From positions 1 to 64,000 of the forward strand of contig NZ_NESM01000002.1 in assembly GCF_002778285.1 (NCBI RefSeq): DNA of 64,000 bases, given 5' to 3'. Source of the DNA: Limnohabitans sp. 15K (GTDB taxonomy: Bacteria > Pseudomonadota > Gammaproteobacteria > Burkholderiales > Burkholderiaceae_C). Under the pieces are notes generated by a model. The model saw nothing but the letters and a program-made list of their open reading frames with translations, did no database searches and was not told the origin of the DNA. This document shows positions 1 to 9,089 of the stretch, one piece after another (the stretch's first letter is position 1; the number at the start of each line of letters is the position of its first letter). Position numbers and translations under genes: made by a program.

Positions 1-166
1 CCAAAACGAAAGGAGCTAAAAACACAGAACAGCTAAACTTATCCACAACCGAATAAGCCAATTCTTTAAAAACCAGTGGCTCAATATTCGATGCAAACAC
101 TGGCTCAGTTTGTCTGGCTAATCAACACGTTGAAAAAGATCTTCCCCAGAAAGCCTGATCAAACAA
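1..166. other. Left-edge non-coding stretch with one DnaA-box-like 9-mer
   Basis: This AT-rich stretch shows no credible gene. It contains one perfect match to the DnaA box consensus TTATCCACA at 39-47. A single box without a cluster or an AT-rich unwinding element does not make an origin. It may be the 3' region of a plus-strand gene lying to the left, because an intrinsic terminator follows at 167. Between that terminator and the stop codon at 316 I see nothing else. Confidence 0.4.
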
Positions 167-206
167 GAAAGCCGCCACCCTTTCAGGTCGGCGGCTTCTT
201 TTTTAT
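167..206 (+). terminator. Rho-independent terminator
   Basis: A GC-rich stem (GCCGCC at 171-176 pairing with GGCGGC at about 190-195) is followed by TTCTTTTTT on the plus strand. It would end transcription of a plus-strand gene to the left of the window. An A-rich flank before the stem could let it also serve the minus-strand hydrolase gene that ends at 316. Confidence 0.75.
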
Positions 207-315
207 CGCGAAGCGTTCACGTCTTGTTTGGCTTTAGGTCTTTGCAGAGGCCTTGCACAACAACTGCCACCGAGGCCATCCATCTATTCCTCAACATTCA
301 GACGTGAACCCAAGG

Positions 316-2637
316 TCATTGCTGGCCCAACTTGGCAAAGTTAGGTTGAACACTTTGCATCAAGCCACGGTTTTTGTACAAGACGGCATCGTCAGGCAGC
401 ATCAGCTTGTCAGCGACCAAAGCGTCCACAGCAGCGTTCCATTTCGCCAGATAACCAGCAGGATTGGTGTACAACTCTTGGGCACTCATGCGTGGGTCTT
501 TGGCGTTTTTGCTGCCCGTGTTCAAGGCAAAGGCCAGTTGTGAGGTGTTCAAGCCGTTTTGATCGCCCTGAACATAACCCGGGTTCCGCAAGCTGTAACC
601 CACAAAGGTGGCCAAGGGCACTGCACTGTCAGGCATTTTGACGCCCGCTTTGCTATTGCCTTGCGTGTCGGACGTGGGCAAATGCACCACGTACATCTTG
701 CTGGTGGGCACCGTGGGGATGACGCTCTCGTCGTTCAGCGACAAGGTGTTGTAAACGCCATTAAAGCCCAAGCCCAAAGCCGACAAATCCGGTGCTGTCA
801 GACTTTGAGGATTGGTTGTGGCAACGGCCATGGTGCCATCGGACACTTTGGGCCAGTTGCTCGCCAATGGTGTACCTGTTCCTTTGGCCCAACCTTCAAG
901 GCTACTGAGCAAAGCACGGTAGAGAGCGGTACTGGCGTTCAATGCGCCGGGAAGTGTTGCCACGGCGGTGCCTGCGCGATCCACACTGTAGTCAGGTTGA
1001 CTCTTGGCGTTGTTGGCCAATTGTTGTGGGCCATGTGATGTGCCTGCTGAGTAGAACAAACGCACATTGGACGGGATCTCGAGATCTTTGCCCGCGCCGT
1101 CGGTCGACACCAAGGAAGCGCGTGCGCCAGCAAACTCAACCGGGCTGTCGTACTGATAGACCTTGGGACAGGTGTTGAGTTCGGCACACTTTTTCATCAG
1201 GCCATCGGTCTTGCCAGACAAGGGGTCTGTGATCGTCGAATAGGCAAATGGGAACTGGTCACCCGGGGTGTAATGCGTCTCGTGTTGGCGCGAATAGTCG
1301 CCGGGCTTGGCCCAACGGTAGTTGGTGTAGGTTTTGCGTGAACCGCCGACCAAAGGCAACATGCCATCGAAGACCATGCGCACTTGACGATCTGCATTGA
1401 AACCCATCCACAAGAAGTCACGCAAGTACCGGCCTGATTGAGAAATGCCCGTGGCCAGCGTGGTCTTGATGCGCCCGGCAACGGGATTGGCATTGCCAAC
1501 CTTGTCTTGTGTTTCATAACGCAAGAAAGAAATCAAATCACGCACGCCCAAAAAGCCCAAGCCCATGGCCTTGGGGTCGCTGGCGGTGTAATTGAAGTGG
1601 TAAATGGAGCCGTTGTCGCTCCCATTGTCCAAGGCGGCTGCATATTTGGCATCTGCCTTGATTTTGGCGCGGTCAATGGACACATAACCGAAACCTGTTG
1701 CCGTGGTGTTGCCGCCTTCAGCCACACCCGAGCCCGCTGTGTATGTCCACATAGAAGGGTCGACCTCGATGGGGGCATCGGTGGCTGTTTTGCGGATCCA
1801 CAAGCTGGCAGGACTGGAGGTCACGCGCGGATAGTACGTGCCCAAAAGACTGCTGGTCGCGTTATCTGCAATGAATTCGTCTTGCACCCCTCCGGTGATT
1901 TTTCCGCCAGTTGCATCTTTGGCGACCGGTAAGGTCATCCCTGGTGCATACCAGGTTTTGGTGCTGGTGATGGCCGCTGTTGGGCCGCTCAGTGATGAGG
2001 GGCGATCGCCCTGCCATCCGGACAAGACCACGGTCATGCCTTGTTTCATCAAATAAGCACTGCCTGCGCCCAAACCGGTGGTCACCGTACCGGTGGCAGT
2101 GGTCGGAATCACCGGGGCAACGTTGTTGAACAAATCGTTGCCTGAGCCATCGTTTAAACCTTCTAATGCACTGGTGTTGGTGCGGTTGTTGACGATGTAA
2201 AGCAGGCTACCGCTGGCTTTGGCGGCATCGCTGGGGGTCAAGATGACCACATCGAATTTGTAATTCACCATGCCCGAGGTATCGGCAGAGTTTTTGAGGT
2301 CGACAATGGTGGCAGCGCACGGATCGTTCGGATTGACTTTGGCCGATGCCTCAGCCAGGATGTAGTCGTAGGTGCCAACGTTGCCAAATTGGGCGCCGTT
2401 GAATGCAGGCGCTTTGCCCTTGGTGACCAAAGACTCGATCCATGAGTTGGTGATTGGACATGACACCGTCAAGTCTGGGGCCACCAAAGCAGACTTGGAT
2501 GCTGGGATCACGGGTTGTGGAAAAAACGGGGTACTTGAACCGCAGGCCACAAGCATGGCGGCTGTTGCACTCAATCCAAGCAAGGCTTGAACAGATTGGC
2601 GTGTGGGCAGTTTGTCTCTTTGAGTAGGTTTGATCAC
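316..2637 (-). CDS. Alpha/beta hydrolase-domain lipoprotein (Abhydrolase_10-like), putative
   Basis: A 773-residue exported protein of unknown substrate. The N-terminus has a signal sequence ending in a lipobox-like LVAC (Cys at about residue 32), so it is probably a lipoprotein. The nucleophile elbow appears as GISQSGR in the middle of the chain, followed by RDFLWMGFN, the arrangement I associate with the uncharacterised alpha/beta hydrolase-domain family PF20091; a late SHGP segment could hold the catalytic His. It starts with GTG at 2637, with an AGAG-containing Shine-Dalgarno about 8 bases upstream. It stands alone, with about 300 non-coding bases upstream. A polyhydroxybutyrate oligomer hydrolase was considered because bdhA lies at 37 kb, but the SVSNGG-type active site of that family is not seen. 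Confidence 0.65.
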   Translation of the reverse strand: MIKPTQRDKLPTRQSVQALLGLSATAAMLVACGSSTPFFPQPVIPASKSALVAPDLTVSCPITNSWIESLVTKGKAPAFNGAQFGNVGTYDYILAEASAKVNPNDPCAATIVDLKNSADTSGMVNYKFDVVILTPSDAAKASGSLLYIVNNRTNTSALEGLNDGSGNDLFNNVAPVIPTTATGTVTTGLGAGSAYLMKQGMTVVLSGWQGDRPSSLSGPTAAITSTKTWYAPGMTLPVAKDATGGKITGGVQDEFIADNATSSLLGTYYPRVTSSPASLWIRKTATDAPIEVDPSMWTYTAGSGVAEGGNTTATGFGYVSIDRAKIKADAKYAAALDNGSDNGSIYHFNYTASDPKAMGLGFLGVRDLISFLRYETQDKVGNANPVAGRIKTTLATGISQSGRYLRDFLWMGFNADRQVRMVFDGMLPLVGGSRKTYTNYRWAKPGDYSRQHETHYTPGDQFPFAYSTITDPLSGKTDGLMKKCAELNTCPKVYQYDSPVEFAGARASLVSTDGAGKDLEIPSNVRLFYSAGTSHGPQQLANNAKSQPDYSVDRAGTAVATLPGALNASTALYRALLSSLEGWAKGTGTPLASNWPKVSDGTMAVATTNPQSLTAPDLSALGLGFNGVYNTLSLNDESVIPTVPTSKMYVVHLPTSDTQGNSKAGVKMPDSAVPLATFVGYSLRNPGYVQGDQNGLNTSQLAFALNTGSKNAKDPRMSAQELYTNPAGYLAKWNAAVDALVADKLMLPDDAVLYKNRGLMQSVQPNFAKLGQQ

Positions 2638-2942
2638 GAGGTGTTCTCTTTCATCTTCGTTGATTGAAGTCGCTCATTTGGACTTCTGCGCTCAACTTAT
2701 GCCAAGCAAAACGGAATGAACAGAGGGTAAATACTCGTGTGAAAAAAATTCGGAACTGGATCGCTCAGCCTATTTCATCCATGTTTCAGAGTGCTGCGCC
2801 TGTGCTGAAGACAGCCAGATGCTATCGGGACCACATGGGTTCTAGAGCTAATGTATGAGCACAACACACATCAATGCTGAGCCATTGCATCGCTTTCTGC
2901 GATCTATGACGAGGATCGTTTTTGGTGATTTTTATTGTCTGT
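2638..2942. other. Intergenic region upstream of the lipoprotein hydrolase
   Basis: These 305 bases separate the end of the DUF1501 gene (2943) from the GTG start of the hydrolase (2637), both on the minus strand, and should hold the hydrolase promoter. I see no convincing -35/-10 pair, no strong hairpin and no credible gene. Short plus-strand frames here lack ribosome-binding sites and family resemblance. Confidence 0.4.
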
Positions 2943-4106
2943 TCAGACCCGCCACAAATTGTCGAGCGCCTGAGTTGTGTTTGGCAGCACAGCGTTCATC
3001 GCCACCGTACTCAACTGAAATTGCCTTTGCACAATGGGCATGATCACCGAGCGGATGTCCCGCGTTGGCCGCAAGTCTCGACCCTCTAACAATTCCTGCC
3101 GTCCCAGTCCCGGCCAATCGGTCAAGACTTGGCCGCCTGCAACTTGACCACCGGCGACAAACGCAACGCCGCCTGTTCCGTGGTCAGTGCCTTGACTGCC
3201 GTTCCAGATGGCTGAACGGCCAAATTCGGTCATCACCAAAACTGTCGTTGTGGCCCAATGCGCCGAAAGCGATTCACGCAAGCTCGCCATCGCTTCGTCC
3301 AGCGCAGGCAGCATCCGACCCAGACGCACTGTTTGTTGGCTGTGTGTGTCCCATCCACCCACTTCGAGCCAAGCGACGCGCGGACCACGAGGTGCAGATA
3401 AAAAGGTGCCCGCTTGTTTGGCCAAAGCGGTTAAACCGGCACCCGTTGAAGGTTCTGTCATCATCGACTTGTCATGCTGTTCCATGGCTTGGGCCAGGGC
3501 GCTGGCCAGAGGGACATCGTCGGCGTACATCGCGGTGATCCGATCGAGCGTGTCTTGTGACTTGTTGGGCCTGCGGCTGGGCGTCCAGGTATTGGCACGG
3601 TCCGCGCCGCGAAGGGCCAAGGGCATGGCGTGCGTCATGGCCACAGCGGAATGCTGCGAGGCTTGCAGCGCGCGCGCCAGCCAACCGGTGCTCAAAACAA
3701 AGGGCCGGTCGCCACCACTTTCGAGTTGCTGCTGGGCATCAAAGTGCGACCGTTCTCGGTAAGAGCTGGCCACGGCATGCACAACCGTCAATTCTTTGTT
3801 GAGATACCAACGGTGCAAATTCGCCAAGCCAGGGTGCATGCCAAAGGTGCTGTCCAATGGCAGCGCGGCAGGTGTTTCTAAGCCGCCGCGCAAGGCCGAC
3901 CATGCGGGGTCACCCATTGCCGGCACAGCAGCCAAGCCGTCCAAAGCACCCCTGAGAAGCACCACAACCAAACGCTGTTCAGAGGGCAAGTGATCCGTTT
4001 GTGCGGCCATTGCGAGTCGCGCTGGCAAGGTCCCTGAGGCAAGGATGCCCGCGCCCAAGGCCAGTTGTTGCAGATGCTTACGGCGCGAAAATGTTGGACT
4101 TGTCAT
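2943..4106 (-). CDS. DUF1501 family protein, Tat-type signal
   Basis: A 387-residue protein of the DUF1501 family, an alkaline-phosphatase/sulfatase-superfamily relative of unknown reaction. The N-terminus SRRKHLQQLALGAG is a plausible twin-arginine signal with cleavage near AMAA. Internal landmarks include VVVLLRGALDGLAAVP near residue 50, GGWDTH near 250, and EFGRS followed by DHGTGG toward the C-terminus; these Asp and His positions are the likely metal ligands by analogy. The ATG at 4106 has GGAGA about 8 bases upstream. It lies 4 bases after the DUF1800 gene, so the two form one transcription unit. This pairing is widespread, and the products are thought to be exported, but no function has been established. 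Confidence 0.85.
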   Translation of the reverse strand: MTSPTFSRRKHLQQLALGAGILASGTLPARLAMAAQTDHLPSEQRLVVVLLRGALDGLAAVPAMGDPAWSALRGGLETPAALPLDSTFGMHPGLANLHRWYLNKELTVVHAVASSYRERSHFDAQQQLESGGDRPFVLSTGWLARALQASQHSAVAMTHAMPLALRGADRANTWTPSRRPNKSQDTLDRITAMYADDVPLASALAQAMEQHDKSMMTEPSTGAGLTALAKQAGTFLSAPRGPRVAWLEVGGWDTHSQQTVRLGRMLPALDEAMASLRESLSAHWATTTVLVMTEFGRSAIWNGSQGTDHGTGGVAFVAGGQVAGGQVLTDWPGLGRQELLEGRDLRPTRDIRSVIMPIVQRQFQLSTVAMNAVLPNTTQALDNLWRV

Positions 4107-4110
4107 GGGC

Positions 4111-5457
4111 TTATCTCCGCATCAGTTCAGGACTGGCCAAGGCAAACGCCAGTGCTTGGACGCCACTTTCGGCGCGTGCGATAGTTTGCGAAGTGCTTGT
4201 GCTCAAGTTGGGGCCAAAGGCCTGCTGCATCAAATTTCTCGCATCCAGGTCTTTGCCGTAGAGCTCGCCATAACGCTCAGCCCACTGAATCCGTTTGAGG
4301 ACCGTGTCAGGAGAAAGCCAATCCGCACTGAGGTCGGGCCAGCCCTGAGGTGATGGCGCTCGCGCCAATGCTTGTCCCATGGTTTGCACCCAATACGCAG
4401 AATTTTCAACACTGATGATTCTCTTTTGCATCAGGCGATGCGCAGAGATCAAGCATTCTTCGGGGCGCTTGAATTTGGGGGAATGGTTGTCTTGCCAGCT
4501 CAAATCGTGGCTGAACAAGGCCAAAGCCACGGCTTTGAGATCGCCATCGGTGCGGCGAAATTGCGCGGCAACGGATTGGACCAGTGCCGCCGGTGGGGTA
4601 TCGGTCACAAAGTGACGACACAGCTTGCTGGCCATGAAGTCAGCGCATGCAGGATGCCTGGCCAAGTCGGTGAGCAGCAAATCGAGTGCGTGAGGGCCCT
4701 CGGGATAGGTGTTGCCCAGGATGGTTTTTTTGCCAGGTTGATGCAGGTTTTCTACGAACCTTGTCACACCTGCTGTGTTGGGGCTCACGGTCCAGCCGGT
4801 TAACAATTTGGCAGTTTGGGTCACGTCGTCTTGCGTGTAGCCCGCGTTCACCCCCAAGGTGTGCAGCTCAAGCAGCTCGCGGGCCAAGTTCTCGTTCAGA
4901 CCCCTGTCTCGTCGACGCCCTGCGATGGATTGTGGACCGATCGATTGCGCATTGTCCAAATACAACAACATGGCCGGATGAACGATGGCAGCGCGCAAAA
5001 GCTTTTTGTAATCGCTGAATGCATGTGGGCGAATGGCTTCGTATTCGTGCGGCCAGACCAAGGCCAGTGTGCTTCCTTTGGTCGCCGCAACACAAAAATG
5101 ATTCGCCCAAAACTGAACCCACCGTTCAGCAACCGGTGTTGTTGTTTGCGTCATGTGTTGCCAGCGTTTTTCTAAACCATGGAGATTGGTTTGTCGGAGC
5201 AACTGCCGCGCAGGTGTCATGGGGCCCAAGGCGTCTTGGGGCTGGTTGGTGCTGGGTGGTGTGCTTGGATTTAGTGCCGCCTGCACGACATCGCGCGAGA
5301 TTTGCCAAGCTTTTGCACTGTCAATCAGACCCGCAGTGTCAAACGCTGCAGGCCGGTCAAATTGCGCCAGGACCCAAGACTGTGGGTCATTGGCAAGGGT
5401 TTGCAGCTGAGGCTGCGAATAACCGAATCGATGGGATGCCAGATGGGCGGCACGCAT
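4111..5457 (-). CDS. DUF1800 family protein
   Basis: A 448-residue DUF1800 protein, the regular partner of DUF1501. Recognisable family segments are WVQFWANHFCV near residue 120, the NENLARELLELHTLGV block near 190-205, and GWTVSP followed by HDLSW-type helices. The function is unknown; family members have been loosely linked to extracellular polymers, which I cannot test. I chose the ATG at 5457 rather than the in-frame GTG at 5463, because GAGGA sits 9 bases before the ATG but only 3 before the GTG. No clear signal peptide is visible, unlike its DUF1501 partner; perhaps both leave the cell together through the Tat signal of DUF1501. Confidence 0.85.
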   Translation of the reverse strand: MRAAHLASHRFGYSQPQLQTLANDPQSWVLAQFDRPAAFDTAGLIDSAKAWQISRDVVQAALNPSTPPSTNQPQDALGPMTPARQLLRQTNLHGLEKRWQHMTQTTTPVAERWVQFWANHFCVAATKGSTLALVWPHEYEAIRPHAFSDYKKLLRAAIVHPAMLLYLDNAQSIGPQSIAGRRRDRGLNENLARELLELHTLGVNAGYTQDDVTQTAKLLTGWTVSPNTAGVTRFVENLHQPGKKTILGNTYPEGPHALDLLLTDLARHPACADFMASKLCRHFVTDTPPAALVQSVAAQFRRTDGDLKAVALALFSHDLSWQDNHSPKFKRPEECLISAHRLMQKRIISVENSAYWVQTMGQALARAPSPQGWPDLSADWLSPDTVLKRIQWAERYGELYGKDLDARNLMQQAFGPNLSTSTSQTIARAESGVQALAFALASPELMRR

Positions 5458-5668
5458 GGGCACGAATCCTCTTCAAGCTGGAGGGGGTCTTGTGACAATT
5501 TACACCCTTTGTGATGAAACTTGATGGAATCGCCGTTCTTTTTTTTTCTGAAAGCAACGTCACAAGAAAAGCGTTACCCATGTGACAGGCCGGTGAGACA
5601 AGAGGCTGGATCATGATCAAAGGGTTTACTTTGAACCCTTGAGGCCCCTCATAACAAGGAGACAAACC

Positions 5669-6949
5669 ATGAAACCATCTCGCACGCTGTGTGCTTTTGC
5701 CCTTCCCTTGCTTGTTTTCATGAGCGCTGGCATCTGTGCTCAGAATCTGCCCACGACCAAAGCCGAGGATGTGGGCCTCTCGTCAGAGCGACTTGCCCGT
5801 ATTGGCACCTGGATGCAAGGGGAAGTGAATGCCAAACGCGTCCCTGGCGCCGTTGTGATGGTCGTGCGCCAAGGAAAGGTGGCCTATTACGAACAGGTAG
5901 GCCAACAGGACACTTTCACACAACGCCCCATGGCAAGGGACAGCCTGTTTCGAATTTATTCCATGACGAAGCCCATGGTCTCTGTGGCCACCATGATGAT
6001 GGTGGAAGAAGGCAAGATCACGCTTGAAACTCCGATCTCGCGGTACATCCCTGCATTTGCCAACAGCAAAGTCGGGGTGGAAAAAGTGAACCCCACCACC
6101 GGAGTCAAGAGCTTGGAGCTCGAGCCCATGCGTCGACCCATCACCGTTCAGGACATGTTGCGCCACACATCCGGTCTTACCTATGGGTTTTTCGGAGATT
6201 CGTTGGTCAAGAAAGCTTACCTGGACGCTGGTGTCGGTGTCAGCGGAGATTTCACGAACGAGGAATTTGCCAACAAGCTGGCGGCACTTCCGCTGCATTA
6301 CCAACCCGGCAGCACTTGGGACTACAGCTATTCAACCGATGTATTGGGGCGCGTACTTGAAGTAGTTGCCGGCAAACCGCTTTACGCCTTGCTCAAGGAG
6401 CGTCTTTTGGACCCGCTTGACATGAAGGACACCAGTTTTTACGTCACAGATACCGCCAAGCAGGCGCGCATTGCGGAGCCTTTGCCGGACGACAGGGTGA
6501 TCGGTGCAGGCGCCACGGTCGGCGATCCACGTATCGCCATGAAGTTTGAATCTGGTGGCGGGGGCATGGTCTCCACGGCTGACGACTACGCGCGCTTTCT
6601 GTCCATGCTGACCTCGGGCGGTGTCTACAAGGGAAAACGGTTCCTGAGTCCACGCACCATTGAGTACATGTCAGCCGACCATCTGGGCAGCAGCGTAGCC
6701 ACGACGCCCCTTTATCTTCCCGGAGCGGGGCATGGTTTCGGCTTGGGCTTTGCAGTGCGCAAGGTTACCGGTGAATCCCCCTGGATTACCCCTGCTGGGG
6801 ACTACTGGTGGGGTGGCGCTGGCGGAACATACTTCTGGGTCGACCCCAAATCGGACATGTTTGTGGTCTTCATGATGCAGTCGCCCAAGATGAGAACGGT
6901 GTACCGCTCGGTGCTCAGAAACATGGTTTACGCAGCGGTGGAAAAGTAA
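5669..6949 (+). CDS. Secreted serine hydrolase, beta-lactamase class C / EstB-like family
   Basis: A 426-residue periplasmic or secreted hydrolase of the class C beta-lactamase/penicillin-binding-protein fold. It has an N-terminal signal peptide ending near GICAQ, the catalytic SxxK tetrad as SMTKPM about 90 residues in, and a YSYST segment at the position of the YxN motif (Tyr-Ser-Tyr rather than Tyr-x-Asn). A late WGGAGGTYF segment stands where the KTG motif would be. Such proteins are usually esterases or D-aminopeptidases rather than true beta-lactamases. The ATG at 5669 has AAGGAG 7 bases upstream; the longer TTG-initiated frame is not supported. A small hairpin (AAGGGTT/AACCCTT, 5620-5640) lies in the leader. 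Confidence 0.8.
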   Translation: MKPSRTLCAFALPLLVFMSAGICAQNLPTTKAEDVGLSSERLARIGTWMQGEVNAKRVPGAVVMVVRQGKVAYYEQVGQQDTFTQRPMARDSLFRIYSMTKPMVSVATMMMVEEGKITLETPISRYIPAFANSKVGVEKVNPTTGVKSLELEPMRRPITVQDMLRHTSGLTYGFFGDSLVKKAYLDAGVGVSGDFTNEEFANKLAALPLHYQPGSTWDYSYSTDVLGRVLEVVAGKPLYALLKERLLDPLDMKDTSFYVTDTAKQARIAEPLPDDRVIGAGATVGDPRIAMKFESGGGGMVSTADDYARFLSMLTSGGVYKGKRFLSPRTIEYMSADHLGSSVATTPLYLPGAGHGFGLGFAVRKVTGESPWITPAGDYWWGGAGGTYFWVDPKSDMFVVFMMQSPKMRTVYRSVLRNMVYAAVEK

Positions 6950-7052
6950 ACTAATTTTCGACCGGTCCCCTGCTTATGATCTATTTGAAGCGCCAATATG
7001 AAGATGATCAAGTAACACGCTAAATGGTGCGCGACTTTTGCGCCCATTGGGA

Positions 7053-7077
7053 CATGCCCGTAGGCCGGACGGGCATG
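7053..7077. terminator. Hairpin between convergent genes, possible terminator
   Basis: CATGCCCG at 7053-7060 pairs with CGGGCATG at 7070-7077, in the gap between the serine hydrolase (plus strand, ends 6949) and the Bug gene (minus strand, ends 7106). A second short dyad, GGTTCC/GGAACC, follows. No U-tract is present on either strand, so termination is uncertain. Confidence 0.35.
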
Positions 7078-7105
7078 GGTTCCGGATTGGGAACCTTGAT
7101 TAATT

Positions 7106-8077
7106 CTACAAATCGGCTTTGGCGCCTGAAGCCTTCACCACCTTGGTCCACTTAATCACCTGATCATTCAAATACTGTGTGGCTTGAGCAGGCGTATTAC
7201 CCACCGGAATTGCTCCCAAATCAGACAACTGTGACTTGATGGCGGGATCGCGCATGACCTCGGCAATTTTGGCACTCAGTGTTTGAACAATGCTCGCAGG
7301 TGTGCCTTTGGCCACAACAAATGCGAAAAACGAAGACGACTCTGCACCGGACAAACCTGCTTCAGCCATGGTGGGCACTTCGGGTAACTGACTCAGACGT
7401 GCATCTGAAGTCACAACCAAAGCCCGCAACTTCCCACTGCGGATGTGGTTCAACACATTAGGCAGGTTATCGAACATGACCTGGATCTGTCCGCCCAACA
7501 AATCGACGACAGCAGGCGCTGCGCCTTTGTATGGCACATGCAGCATGGAAGTGCCGGTTTGGCTATTGAACAACTCGCCGGACAAATGGAATGGGGTACC
7601 TGTGCCTGGCGAACCATAGGCCACCGATTTAGGATTGGCTTTGGAATAAGCCACCAACTCTTTCACCGTGCGCACCGGCATGGCGGCATTCACCACCAAG
7701 ACGGTTGGAGACTCCGCAAGGATAGACACCGCCTGAAAATCTTTGACCGGGTCATAGCTCAGCGAAGGAAAGAGGCTGGGATGAATACCCAAAATACTGG
7801 TGTTGCCCAGCAGCAGGTTGTATCCATCGGCAGGTTCCTTGGCCACAAAGCCTGCGCCAATGGTGCCGTTGCCGCCCACCTTATTTTCCACAAAAAAGTT
7901 TTGCTTGAATGCGACGCTCAAGCGCTGGGCGACGGCTCGCGCAACGATGTCATTGGTTGCGCCTGCCGAATAACTCACCACCACACGCACTGGGCGCTCA
8001 GGGTAAGCCTGGGCCCACAGCACGCATGGCAAAAATAAAGCCACTGAAACAAAGAGACGTTGGATAAGTTGATTCAT
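7106..8077 (-). CDS. Bug-family periplasmic solute-binding protein (TctC-like)
   Basis: A 323-residue tripartite-tricarboxylate-transporter substrate-binding protein. A signal peptide (cleavage near LWAQA) is followed by the family start YPERPVRVVV and the AGATNDIVAR loop, then VENKVGGNGTIGA and ADGYNLLLG segments that build the ligand cleft. It binds a carboxylate in the periplasm. I use the ATG at 8077 because it places the signal peptide correctly; the TTG at 8098 adds seven odd residues. It is the last gene of the catabolic operon, 27 bases after the dioxygenase. Its sequence is clearly different from the two tandem Bug proteins at 11.7-13.6 kb, so it may recognise another ligand or a pathway intermediate. 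Confidence 0.9.
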   Translation of the reverse strand: MNQLIQRLFVSVALFLPCVLWAQAYPERPVRVVVSYSAGATNDIVARAVAQRLSVAFKQNFFVENKVGGNGTIGAGFVAKEPADGYNLLLGNTSILGIHPSLFPSLSYDPVKDFQAVSILAESPTVLVVNAAMPVRTVKELVAYSKANPKSVAYGSPGTGTPFHLSGELFNSQTGTSMLHVPYKGAAPAVVDLLGGQIQVMFDNLPNVLNHIRSGKLRALVVTSDARLSQLPEVPTMAEAGLSGAESSSFFAFVVAKGTPASIVQTLSAKIAEVMRDPAIKSQLSDLGAIPVGNTPAQATQYLNDQVIKWTKVVKASGAKADL

Positions 8078-8104
8078 CGGAGGTTTCCAGGTTAACAATC
8101 GAAA

Positions 8105-9076
8105 TCAGGCAGAGAATGGGCGACCTGTACGGTCCCAACCCAAAAATTGCATCAAAGGTGCATCCGACATCCGGATCAAGACACTGTCTCGGCTTGCGCT
8201 GTGCGTATGGGCCTGCCAGTAAGGTATGGCCATGAGATCACCTGCCTGCCAATCAAAGCACTGGTCTTGAATTTTCGTGTGTCCTTCCCCGCGTAAAACG
8301 ACCCAAATCTCGTTGGGCGTTGCGGCAGGCCGAGACCACTGGGTTTGCGCCTGCATATGAAATACCGTTCGGTCAAAGGTCGCCAATGTGGCCGGGCCCA
8401 GCACCAGGCTTTTGACACCCTCGGCTACTTCAGTTGCGGCCATCAAACGCGGCAGATACTCGGCGAAAGCAAAACGCATCGGCGAATGCGGATTGACTTG
8501 GGTGCTCGCTTGAGTCCTGTCTGGGTGAACTTCGAAAAACATCGGTCCTAAGAACTGAACCAAGGGAACATCCAGAACATCAATCCAATACGCTTCATCG
8601 GTGTTCTGATTGTCGTGGCCGTGGTAACACCCATTGGGTGTTAGCAATACATCGCCCGGCAACATGGGAATACTTTGACCATCGACGATGGTGTAAGTCT
8701 TCGGGCTACCCTCCAAAATGATACGCATGGCATTGGGTGTGTGTCTGTGGCTGCGTGCCGACTCACCGGCCTTGACCATTTGATAAGCCCCCACCAAAGA
8801 CGCGACGGTGGCATAGTCGTTGCCCTCAATCGGGTTGGCCATGATCAGGTTGCGCCGCTCGGCTTTGTCTGTGCCCATCAAGCGGCCTGCCGCATGAAGG
8901 GCTGGCCGTGCATCGGTGTATTTCCAATGCGCGGGTACAAAATGAGGCTTGGGTTCCGGGTACAAAGATGGCGTCGGTTTGGCCCAGCCATTTTTCATCT
9001 TCACCCGATCGAGCATGCCATGCAGAGCCGCAAGGTCTTGGGCTGTGTCAAAGGGAATTGCGCTTGAATCTGTCAT
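8105..9076 (-). CDS. Gentisate 1,2-dioxygenase-like bicupin
   Basis: A 323-residue double-cupin protein related to gentisate 1,2-dioxygenase, which opens the ring of 2,5-dihydroxybenzoate-type substrates with Fe(II) and O2. The first cupin carries the metal-ligand pattern ARSHRHTP (His110, His112) and a later His152 in GCYHGHD, with PGDVLLTPNG between the strands. The second cupin is near residues 235-315 (AGDLMAIPYWQAHTHS). It sits 13 bases after a fumarylacetoacetate-hydrolase family gene, the enzyme class that normally acts after gentisate ring cleavage. The substrate could be gentisate itself or a substituted analogue; salicylate or 1-hydroxy-2-naphthoate dioxygenase homologues have the same fold. 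Confidence 0.8.
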   Translation of the reverse strand: MTDSSAIPFDTAQDLAALHGMLDRVKMKNGWAKPTPSLYPEPKPHFVPAHWKYTDARPALHAAGRLMGTDKAERRNLIMANPIEGNDYATVASLVGAYQMVKAGESARSHRHTPNAMRIILEGSPKTYTIVDGQSIPMLPGDVLLTPNGCYHGHDNQNTDEAYWIDVLDVPLVQFLGPMFFEVHPDRTQASTQVNPHSPMRFAFAEYLPRLMAATEVAEGVKSLVLGPATLATFDRTVFHMQAQTQWSRPAATPNEIWVVLRGEGHTKIQDQCFDWQAGDLMAIPYWQAHTHSASRDSVLIRMSDAPLMQFLGWDRTGRPFSA

Positions 9077-9089
9077 GGCCGTTTTCCGT

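Noticed and set aside
2664..3043. Small plus-strand frames in the gap near 2.7-3.0 kb
   Set aside because: They have no ribosome-binding site or recognisable protein features, and the second one runs into the DUF1501 gene on the other strand.
5669..6949. True class C beta-lactamase (resistance gene)
   Set aside because: The SxxK motif is present, but the YxN motif is YSY and no clear KTG is seen; the family is mostly esterases and peptidases.
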